From: Marivivens niveibacter
GTDB taxonomy: Bacteria; Pseudomonadota; Alphaproteobacteria; Rhodobacterales; Rhodobacteraceae
Length of the DNA: 64,000 nt
Direction of reading: 5' to 3'
Assembly (NCBI RefSeq): GCF_002150005.2
Contig: NZ_MSPP01000003.1
Span: 62,001-126,000 of the forward strand
In this document: positions 55,158 through 62,359 of the stretch, in pieces
Layout of the letters: each line of letters starts with the position of its first letter
How positions within the stretch are numbered: position 1 is the first letter of the stretch
The notes under the pieces: generated by a model
Told to the model about the DNA's origin: nothing
The model's database searches: none
Seen by the model: the letters and a program-made list of their open reading frames with translations, nothing else
Translations under genes and position numbers: made by a program

Positions 55158-55634
55158 ATGACCGATGCCCGTTTCGAAGACGCCGGTGAACAGCCTCTAC
55201 GTATCAAAGCGTTGGATGCAGAAGATCTGAAAATCCTGTCCAGCCTTGTGCAGGATTCGGTGTTTCCGGCCTCCGAAATGGTTTGGAAATCGAAAGAACG
55301 GCGCTTTGCCGTTCTTTTGAATCGCTTCCGTTGGGAAGACGCTGATGCGGCGCAGGCTCGTGGCCGTGCGTTCGAACGTGTGCAATCCGTGCTGGCCATC
55401 GAAGACGTGCAAAAAATCCGTTCCGCAGGCGTCCCGCGCGGCGATGCGGACACTGTTTTGTCCCTTTTGGCTATAGAATGGGCCGAAAAACAGGACGGCG
55501 CGGGCACTATTACATTGGTCCTTGCTGGTGACGGAGCCATCGAAATCGATGTCGAAGCATTAGAGGTTGTCGTCAAAGATGTGACGCGTCCCTATGCCGC
55601 CCCATCAGGAAAATCGCCCAAACACGCGATTTAG
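55158..55634 (+). CDS. DUF2948 family protein
   Basis: 158 residues with 'LRIKALDAEDLKILSSLVQD' at the start and 'RFAVLLNRFRWED', the alphaproteobacterial DUF2948 family, usually found just before hisD as here. Function unknown. Confidence 0.9.
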   Translation: MTDARFEDAGEQPLRIKALDAEDLKILSSLVQDSVFPASEMVWKSKERRFAVLLNRFRWEDADAAQARGRAFERVQSVLAIEDVQKIRSAGVPRGDADTVLSLLAIEWAEKQDGAGTITLVLAGDGAIEIDVEALEVVVKDVTRPYAAPSGKSPKHAI

Positions 55635-55709
55635 TCGCGGAATTTACGACAGACGTCCATTGAAGCGGTCCCATCCCAAGGGTATCTACCCAACTGAAGG
55701 AGACCGCCC

Positions 55710-57014
55710 ATGCCGCATTTTCTGAACACTCTGGATGATAATTTCGAGGCTGAGTTCATCGCCCTGATGGGGATGAAACGCGAAGACAGCCCCGATGTGG
55801 ATGCGGTGGTCGCGGATATCATCGCAGACGTGCGCGCACGCGGCGATGCGGCGGTTCTGGAATTGACCGCGAAATTCGACCGATTGGAACTGACGCCTGA
55901 AACCATGCGGTTTTCGGATGCGGAAATCGAATCCGAATGCGCCAAGGTCGATGACGAAGACCGCGCCGCGCTGGAAATGGCCGCTGCCCGTATTCGCGCC
56001 TATCATGAACGTCAGATGCCTGCCGATGCATGGTGGGAAGATGAAACAGGCGCCGCGCTGGGCTGGCGTTGGTCTGCGGTTTCGGCGGCTGGTCTATATG
56101 TGCCGGGTGGTCTGGCGTCTTATCCGTCTTCGGTTCTGATGAACGCGATTCCGGCCAAGGTGGCGGGTGTTGACCGTTTGGCAATTGTTGTGCCGACCCC
56201 TGATGGCGTTGTGAATCCGCTGGTCCTATTGGCCGCGAAAATCGCGGGCGTCGATGAAATCTATCGTATCGGCGGGGCGCAGGCGGTTGCTGCGCTGGCC
56301 TATGGCACGGACACGATCGCGCCCGTCGATAAAATCACAGGTCCAGGCAACGCTTTCGTTGCCGCCGCGAAACGCCGTGTATTCGGCAAAGTCGGCATCG
56401 ACATGATCGCTGGCCCGTCCGAAATTCTGGTGATCGCAGACAAAGACAACGATCCCGACTGGATCGCGGTTGATCTGCTGAGCCAAGCAGAGCACGACGA
56501 AAGCGCCCAGTCCATCCTCATCACCGATGACGCTGATTTTGGCCGTGCAGTTGCTGCAGCGGTGGAAAAACAGCTGGAAACGCTGGAACGCCGCGCGATT
56601 GCGGGCCCCAGTTGGCGTGATTTTGGCGCTGTGATCGTCGTGAAGGATATGGAGGAAGCCGTCCGCCTGTCCGACCGTATCGCACCTGAACATTTGGAAA
56701 TCTGCACGAACGACGCCGAAGACCTGCAAACCAAAATCCGCCACGCGGGTGCAATTTTCATTGGCTCATGGACGCCAGAGGCGATTGGCGACTACATCGG
56801 CGGGCCGAACCACGTTTTACCAACTGCCCGTTCTGCACGCTTTTCGTCTGGTTTGTCCGTGATGGACTTCATCAAACGGACAACTTTGTCACGCATGACG
56901 CCTGATGCTCTTTTGGCTATTGGCCCTTCGGCCGAACGTCTGGCAAAGTCAGAAAGCCTAGAGGCGCACGGCCTGTCGGTTCGGGCTCGTTTGGATCGTT
57001 TGAATAAAGGTTAG
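55710..57014 (+). CDS. hisD: Histidinol dehydrogenase
   Basis: 434 residues, zinc enzyme for the last two steps of histidine synthesis. 'VPGGLASYPSSVLMNAIPAK', 'ITGPGNAFVAAAKRRVFGKV', 'DLLSQAEHDESAQ' and 'APEHLEI' carry the family active-site residues. GAAGGAGA stands before the ATG. Confidence 0.97.
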   Translation: MPHFLNTLDDNFEAEFIALMGMKREDSPDVDAVVADIIADVRARGDAAVLELTAKFDRLELTPETMRFSDAEIESECAKVDDEDRAALEMAAARIRAYHERQMPADAWWEDETGAALGWRWSAVSAAGLYVPGGLASYPSSVLMNAIPAKVAGVDRLAIVVPTPDGVVNPLVLLAAKIAGVDEIYRIGGAQAVAALAYGTDTIAPVDKITGPGNAFVAAAKRRVFGKVGIDMIAGPSEILVIADKDNDPDWIAVDLLSQAEHDESAQSILITDDADFGRAVAAAVEKQLETLERRAIAGPSWRDFGAVIVVKDMEEAVRLSDRIAPEHLEICTNDAEDLQTKIRHAGAIFIGSWTPEAIGDYIGGPNHVLPTARSARFSSGLSVMDFIKRTTLSRMTPDALLAIGPSAERLAKSESLEAHGLSVRARLDRLNKG

Positions 57015-57018
57015 GGTC

Positions 57019-57498
57019 ATGTCAAAGATTGTTCATATCGAACTGGACGACAGCAATCTGCCGCCCCCCACGCCCGAGGTGGAGCAGGAACGCAAGGTTG
57101 CGATCTTTGACCTGCTAGAAGATAACTCCTTTGCGTTGCTCGAACGTGATGGCCGTACGCCACCTGAAGGTCCGTACAAACTGTATCTATCGGTGCGTGA
57201 ACGTCGGCTGGTTCTAGATATCAAAACCGAAGACGGCAGCCCTGCAGGCGAATTGCATCTGGCGCTGGGCCCGTTCCGTCAGGTGGTCAAAGATTATTTC
57301 CAAATCTGCGAAAGCTATTTCGACGCGGTGAAAACGGCGGCGCCTAGCCAAATCGAAACCATCGACATGGCCCGCCGCGGTATCCACAACGAAGGTGCGA
57401 ACGTCCTGCAAGAACGGCTAGAAGGTAAGGCCGAGATGGACCACGATACCGCCCGCCGCCTATTCACGCTCGTTTGTGTTTTGCACTTTGGGGGCTGA
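57019..57498 (+). CDS. UPF0262 family protein
   Basis: 159 residues; 'ERKVAIFDLLEDNSF' and 'RGIHNEGANVLQERLEGK' mark the UPF0262 family, which in alphaproteobacteria sits between hisD and a LMW phosphatase gene, as here. Function unknown. Confidence 0.9.
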   Translation: MSKIVHIELDDSNLPPPTPEVEQERKVAIFDLLEDNSFALLERDGRTPPEGPYKLYLSVRERRLVLDIKTEDGSPAGELHLALGPFRQVVKDYFQICESYFDAVKTAAPSQIETIDMARRGIHNEGANVLQERLEGKAEMDHDTARRLFTLVCVLHFGG

Positions 57499-57499
57499 T

Positions 57500-57973
57500 G
57501 TGAACGACGGCGGTAAGAAAATCCAAGCTCTCCCGCAGTCGGTTTTGTTTTGCTGCGATCATAACTCTGTTCGGTCCCCAATGGCCGAAGGTTTGATGAA
57601 AAAGATCTACGGCCCAGAATGTTACGTCCAATCCGTGGGTGTGAAATCTGATCTGGAAATCGACGGTTTCGCCATTGCCGTGTGCCAAGAGGTCGATGTT
57701 GAATTATCACGCCACCGCACACGGTCCTTCGAAGAGCTGAAAGAATGGGGCGATGACCTGTCGTCGTTCGATCTGGTTGTGGCCTTGACCCCAGCCAGTC
57801 AGCGCCAAGCGTTGGAGTTGACCCGTTTTTTCCATTTGGATGTCGAATATTGGCCAATTATGGACCCTTCTGGGTTAGGCACGACCCGCGATGAAAAGTT
57901 AGAGTTCTATCGCAAAGCCCGAGATCAGATCACTGATCGCCTTCAGGAAAGGTGGGGCCCTTCTAAGGAGTGA
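57500..57973 (+). CDS. Low-molecular-weight phosphatase family protein
   Basis: 157 residues, LMW-PTP/arsenate-reductase fold. P-loop CX5RS in 'CCDHNSVRSPMAEG' near residue 20 and a general-acid region 'YWPIMDPSG'. Starts at a GTG just after the UPF0262 stop; the ATG overlapping that stop is followed at once by TGA and cannot be used. Substrate unknown. Confidence 0.87.
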   Translation: MNDGGKKIQALPQSVLFCCDHNSVRSPMAEGLMKKIYGPECYVQSVGVKSDLEIDGFAIAVCQEVDVELSRHRTRSFEELKEWGDDLSSFDLVVALTPASQRQALELTRFFHLDVEYWPIMDPSGLGTTRDEKLEFYRKARDQITDRLQERWGPSKE

Positions 57974-57975
57974 CC

Positions 57976-58377
57976 ATGGACGCCAAAGCTGTTCTGAAAC
58001 GTTATTTTGATGCCTTTAATTCGGGCGACAAGGCTGGAATGCTGGCCGAATTATCCGATGACGTTGCCCACCACGTGAACGAAGGCCAAATTCGCGTTGG
58101 TAAAGACCTGTTCAGCCAGTTCTGCGACCACATGGACCGCTGCTACCGGGAAACCCTGACCGACATCGTGATCTTCGGAAATGACGACGGCACGCGCGCA
58201 TCAGCTGAATTCGTGGTGAATGGTGAATATCTGGCAACGGACGAAGGCCTGCCAGAGGCGAAGGGCCAGAAATACGTCCTGCCTGCCGGTTCGTTTATGT
58301 CGTTGAAAGACGGTAAAATTTCGCGCGTCACGACCTATTACAACCTTGCTGATTGGGTCCGTCAGGTCAGCGCATGA
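57976..58377 (+). CDS. NTF2-like (SnoaL) family protein
   Basis: 133 residues with the ketosteroid-isomerase-like pattern 'LKRYFDAFNSGDKAGMLAEL' and 'FVVNGEYLATDEGL'. AAGGAG lies 5 bases before the ATG at 57976. Its stop overlaps the next start (ATGA). Substrate unknown. Confidence 0.85.
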   Translation: MDAKAVLKRYFDAFNSGDKAGMLAELSDDVAHHVNEGQIRVGKDLFSQFCDHMDRCYRETLTDIVIFGNDDGTRASAEFVVNGEYLATDEGLPEAKGQKYVLPAGSFMSLKDGKISRVTTYYNLADWVRQVSA

Positions 58378-58961
58378 CGTTAGACTATGACGTTCTGACA
58401 GGCGATGCTGTCACGGATGCGCTGGATGATCTGGCGCGTTTGCGGATCGATGTTTTCGCCGCTTGGCCATATTTGTACGACGGGTCGTTAGAATACGAAC
58501 GCGGCTATGTCGCCACGTACCGCGATGCGCCGAATTCCATTTTGGTGGCCGCAAAATCGAACGGCAAAATTGTAGGAGCCGCGACGGGCACCCCGATGGA
58601 GGATCACGCGTCAGATTTCGCCGATGCCTTTGCTGCGACGGGCATTCCGCTGACCGACATTTTCTACTGCGCCGAATCGGTATTGCTGCCCGACTATCGC
58701 GGTCAGGGCGCTGGCCATGTGTTTTTCGATAAACGAGAGGCAAAGGCGCGGGCGCTGGGGCGCAAATACATTGCCTTTTGTTCGGTGATGCGCCCGGCGG
58801 ACCATCCCGCGCGGCCCAATGATTACCGTCCGCTGGATGGATTTTGGTCGGCTCGGGGATATGCGCCGTTGGACGGTGTGATCGCGCAGTTTGAATGGCC
58901 CGATATCGGTGCGGATGCGCCGACAAAGAAACCCCTGCAATTTTGGATGAAGACTTTATGA
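58374..58961 (+). CDS. GNAT N-acetyltransferase
   Basis: 195 residues with an acetyl-CoA site in 'LLPDYRGQGAGHVFF'. Coupled by ATGA overlaps to both neighbours; the following nitrilase-like gene is a frequent partner in this family. Confidence 0.85.
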   Translation: MTLDYDVLTGDAVTDALDDLARLRIDVFAAWPYLYDGSLEYERGYVATYRDAPNSILVAAKSNGKIVGAATGTPMEDHASDFADAFAATGIPLTDIFYCAESVLLPDYRGQGAGHVFFDKREAKARALGRKYIAFCSVMRPADHPARPNDYRPLDGFWSARGYAPLDGVIAQFEWPDIGADAPTKKPLQFWMKTL

Positions 58962-59836
58962 AAATCGCAACCTCTGCCTATTTGCCCGAATGGCATCCCA
59001 GCTGGTCCTCGGTCGAAGAAAAGCTTGCGAAATGGGTCGAGGCAGCGGTGGCCCAAGGCGCTGATCTGCTAGTGTTCCCCGAATACGCGGGATGCGAGGC
59101 CGCGTTGGTCGGCGCGCCAAACGATTGCGCCCCCGCCGATTGGCCCGCGCGTATGGCCGACCGCGCCGAAGATTGGCTGGCCCTACATTGCGATCTGGCC
59201 GCCCAACATGGCGTCTATATCGTGGCTGGGTCTATTTGTGTACGCAGCGGCGACACATATGTGAATCGATCATATTTTATTGGGCCTTCGGGTGATGCCG
59301 AATGGCAGGACAAACTGATCCTGACGCCCTACGAACGCGATGATATGCAGATCAGCGGCGGGGATGAAATCCGTCTGTTTGATACCAAACATGGCCGCGT
59401 CGGTATTCTGATTTGCTACGACAGCGAATTCCCGATCTGGTCGCGGACTATGTGCGAACAGGGCGCTGATATGATTCTGGTCCCGTCGGCCACGGATTTT
59501 CCTGCGGGGCAAACGCGGGTGCGTCAATCATGCCGCGCGCGGGCGATTGAAAACCAGTGTTTGATCGTCCAGTCACCCGTTTTGGGGCCTGTGCCTGATT
59601 GCGATATTTTGGATCAGGGAACGGGCCGCGCCGCGATTTTCTGCCCGCCGGACCATGGGTTGCCCAGCAACGGGATCATCGCCCAAGGCGAAACAGACGA
59701 GGCAGGTTGGATCATCGCCGAGGTTGACCCCGCCGCGATCTGCGCACCGCGCCAAACGGGGCAGGTGGGCAATTTCAGTCACTGGGTTGAACAAGATTCC
59801 CGTGCTAATAGCGTTATCATTTCGGCTTTGGCCTGA
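58958..59836 (+). CDS. Carbon-nitrogen hydrolase (nitrilase superfamily)
   Basis: 292 residues. The triad can be assigned: Glu in 'LLVFPEYAGCEA', Lys in 'WQDKLILTPYERD' and Cys in 'GILICYDSEFP'. Amidase or nitrilase activity on an unknown substrate. ATG at 58958 overlaps the GNAT stop. Confidence 0.9.
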   Translation: MKIATSAYLPEWHPSWSSVEEKLAKWVEAAVAQGADLLVFPEYAGCEAALVGAPNDCAPADWPARMADRAEDWLALHCDLAAQHGVYIVAGSICVRSGDTYVNRSYFIGPSGDAEWQDKLILTPYERDDMQISGGDEIRLFDTKHGRVGILICYDSEFPIWSRTMCEQGADMILVPSATDFPAGQTRVRQSCRARAIENQCLIVQSPVLGPVPDCDILDQGTGRAAIFCPPDHGLPSNGIIAQGETDEAGWIIAEVDPAAICAPRQTGQVGNFSHWVEQDSRANSVIISALA

Positions 59837-59919
59837 TTAACCCTTGAATAATTGGCAAATCGGGCGCATTTAACCGCCGTTCCGCATAATTTGGCGGAAG
59901 GTGCTACTATGGAGATCAC

Positions 59920-60138
59920 ATGGCCAAGGAAGAACTGCTCGAATTCCCCGGTGTCGTGAAGGAACTCCTGCCGAACGCGACATTCCTGGTCGAGCTTGAA
60001 AACGGCCACACGATCATCGCGCACACGGCGGGCAAACTTCGCAAAAACCGCATCCGCGTCCTAGCAGGCGACAAGGTGCAGGTTGAAATGACGCCTTATG
60101 ACCTGACCAAAGGTCGTATCAACTATCGTTTTCGGTGA
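59920..60138 (+). CDS. infA: Translation initiation factor IF-1
   Basis: 72 residues, single OB-fold: '[20 protein letters not shown]', '[20 protein letters not shown]' and '[14 protein letters not shown]'. GGAG 6 bases upstream. Head of a coupled series infA-maf-RNase E/G-yacG. Confidence 0.98.
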   Translation: MAKEELLEFPGVVKELLPNATFLVELENGHTIIAHTAGKLRKNRIRVLAGDKVQVEMTPYDLTKGRINYRFR

Positions 60139-60737
60139 GCACCGTTTCACCGACATCCGGTCTGAAACTTGTCTTGGGCTCTGGTTCGCCGCGGCGACTG
60201 GAGCTTTTGGCGCAGATCGGTGTGACGCCTACGGATGTTCGTCCGCCTGACGTGGACGAAGACCCGATCAAAGGCGAAATCCCCCGTGAATATGTAAACC
60301 GCATCGCCGCCAGCAAGGCCGCAGCGGTGACCTGCGCAGATGATGAAATCGTTCTGTGTGCCGATACGACTGTGGCATTAGGCCGCCGTATCATGGGCAA
60401 ACCCGCCGACGCGGCAGAGGCTGCGGAATTTCTGCATGCACTGTCGGGCCGTCGCCACCGCGTTATCACGGCAGTGGCTGTAAAACGCGGCGAACGTATC
60501 TGGCAAAAAGATGTTGTGACGACCGTTTCGATGAAACGTTTGTCCAATCCCGAAGTAAATGCCTACCTTGCGTCGAATGATTGGCAGGGCAAGGCGGGTG
60601 GCTATGCTATCCAAGGGCCAGCTGGCGCCTTTATCCCGTGGATCAATGGATCGTTCACGGGTGTTGTGGGTCTGCCTTTGACCGAAACCGCGGGTCTGCT
60701 AACCGCTGCGGGCTATCCCCTATACGGAGAGAAATAA
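60135..60737 (+). CDS. maf: Maf family nucleotide pyrophosphatase
   Basis: 200 residues. '[18 protein letters not shown]' is the Maf signature and '[16 protein letters not shown]' follows. Hydrolyses modified or canonical nucleoside triphosphates. GTG start overlapping the infA stop (GTGA). Confidence 0.95.
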   Translation: MSTVSPTSGLKLVLGSGSPRRLELLAQIGVTPTDVRPPDVDEDPIKGEIPREYVNRIAASKAAAVTCADDEIVLCADTTVALGRRIMGKPADAAEAAEFLHALSGRRHRVITAVAVKRGERIWQKDVVTTVSMKRLSNPEVNAYLASNDWQGKAGGYAIQGPAGAFIPWINGSFTGVVGLPLTETAGLLTAAGYPLYGEK

Positions 60738-61772
60738 ATGAAGGGTCGCACGATTCTATTGGATCACGTCGCAGGACGTGAGGCTGCAGCGCTGATGGTT
60801 GATGGCAAATTGGATGATTTGCTGATCGATGACGACAGCCAGCCGCGCCCTGGGGCGATCTTTCGTGCGATCTGCGACCGTCCGCTAAAAGGGCAGGGCG
60901 GTATGATGCTGCGTTTGCCTGACGGCGAAACGGGTTTCCTGCGTCAGGGGCGTGGCCTGCGTCCAGGTCAGCCCATTCTGGTTCAGGTGACAGGCTATTC
61001 CGAAGCGGGCAAAGCGATCCCCGTAACCGATCGCGTCATTTTCAAAAGCCGCTACGCCATCGTCACGCCCAACGCGCCCGGTATCAACACCAGTCGCGCC
61101 ATCGCGGACGAAGAAGAGCGCGCGCGCGTCAACGCCATAGGCCACGCTGTTATGGAAGAGGCCGAACATGGCCTGATCCTGCGGTCGTCCTGTGCGGGCG
61201 CTGACGACGAAGATATCGCTGAAGATATCGAAGCGATGCTGGAACTTGCCTCTGCCGTTCTGGGCGATTTGGAGGGCGCTAATCCAGAAGCCCTGACCGA
61301 AGGCGATGGTCCCCACGTTCTGGCGTGGCGCGAATGGACGTCCCGCGCTGACGTCATCACCGATGAAAACTGTTTCGAACATCACGGTGTTCTAGATCAG
61401 ATCGAAGACATCAAATCCGCTCACATCGATTTGGGCGAAGGCCACATGTATGTGGAATCCACCCGCGCGTTGGTTGCGGTGGACGTGAACACTGGCGGTG
61501 ACACATCGCCTGCTGCCGCGCTTAAGGCGAATTTGGCGGCGTCGCGTGCGTTGCCTCGTGCTCTGCGGCTGCGCGGATTGGGCGGTCAGATCGCCGTTGA
61601 TTTCGCGCCAATGTCCAAGGCGCACCGCAAACAAGTTGAACAGTCGCTGCGCGCATCGTTCAAAAACGATGGTATCGAAACTAGCCTTGTTGGCTGGACC
61701 ACAATGGGACTATTTGAATTGCAGCGTAAACGTGAACGCCTGCCAATTGCGGGCTTTATTCGGAATATTTGA
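60738..61772 (+). CDS. rng: Ribonuclease E/G family protein
   Basis: 344 residues, shorter than E. coli RNase G. N-terminal S1-like part, then the RNase E/G core with the two metal-binding aspartates in 'VAVDVNTGGDTS' and 'GGQIAVDFAPM', ending 'RLPIAGFIRNI'. The Cys-pair zinc link and small domain of RNase E/G are missing; this short form is usual in these alphaproteobacteria next to yacG. Overlaps yacG (TGATG). Confidence 0.92.
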   Translation: MKGRTILLDHVAGREAAALMVDGKLDDLLIDDDSQPRPGAIFRAICDRPLKGQGGMMLRLPDGETGFLRQGRGLRPGQPILVQVTGYSEAGKAIPVTDRVIFKSRYAIVTPNAPGINTSRAIADEEERARVNAIGHAVMEEAEHGLILRSSCAGADDEDIAEDIEAMLELASAVLGDLEGANPEALTEGDGPHVLAWREWTSRADVITDENCFEHHGVLDQIEDIKSAHIDLGEGHMYVESTRALVAVDVNTGGDTSPAAALKANLAASRALPRALRLRGLGGQIAVDFAPMSKAHRKQVEQSLRASFKNDGIETSLVGWTTMGLFELQRKRERLPIAGFIRNI

Positions 61773-61948
61773 TGGCTTGCCCGATTTGTTCGAAAGAAAC
61801 AGTCAAAGAATACCGTCCGTTTTGTTCAAAACGTTGCGCGGATATCGATTTGTCTAAATGGCTATCGGGTAGTTACGTTATCGCAGGAAATACGCCTTTA
61901 GAGGACGACGAAATTCCTGAAATCGAAAATAAAGATTTTCCACATTAG
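61772..61948 (+). CDS. yacG: DNA gyrase inhibitor YacG (small zinc protein)
   Basis: 58 residues. 'MACPICSKETVKEYRPFCSK' with Cys3, Cys6, Cys18 and Cys22 as zinc ligands, then 'DIDLSKWLSGSYVIAG', the YacG pattern. Coupled to the RNase E/G gene by TGATG. Acidic C-terminus. Confidence 0.92.
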   Translation: MACPICSKETVKEYRPFCSKRCADIDLSKWLSGSYVIAGNTPLEDDEIPEIENKDFPH

Positions 61949-62359
61949 AAACATTAACGAAATTTAAGTGGCCCATTTTAGGCCGTGACTTAAATTAATC
62001 GCCCATATGATTCGACCGTTATGCGATGAGTCGATTTTTCTGCGCCTGCATTCATTAATCGTGCAATTTTAGGTGGTTTAGTAAAGACTTTTGCCACTTT
62101 AACGTTCTACCTTTTTGGGTAATCGGTGCCAAAGTTTAATATTTTAGACCATGCGAACAAATCTATTCGCATGGTCTTTTTGTATCCTTTTGGAAGCTTT
62201 TGGATGCTGAAGAATATTCTGTAAGGCTCTTGGTTGGCCTTGTTAGCCTTCTGTTTCCTTAAGGTTTCCCCCTTGCACAGCGACAATCTGATCGTGGCCA
62301 GTACGCCACCCTGATCGCCGGAGGCGGTCTGGATTTTCGGATTGCCTGTGGGGGCGAAC
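61949..62359. other. Intergenic region with a strong terminator and no recognised gene
   Basis: 411 bases, AT-rich in its first 200. Contains the terminator at 62146-62181. Between yacG and that hairpin there is about 200 bases without a coding frame, so the terminator either ends the infA operon late or ends a small RNA. The stretch 62270-62350 contains a short frame reading 'SDNLIVAS' and a Gly-rich piece in another frame, faintly like decayed RTX sequence. Confidence 0.45.
62146..62181 (+). terminator. Strong rho-independent terminator
   Basis: AGACCATGCGAA (62146-62157) pairs perfectly with TTCGCATGGTCT (62166-62177) around an 8-base loop, followed by five T's (62177-62181). It is the best terminator in the window, about 200 bases after yacG. 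Confidence 0.88.

Noticed and set aside
61951-61966. CtrA-like TTAA-N6-TTAA
   Set aside because: Spacer is 6 rather than 7 and the area is AT-rich, so chance is likely.
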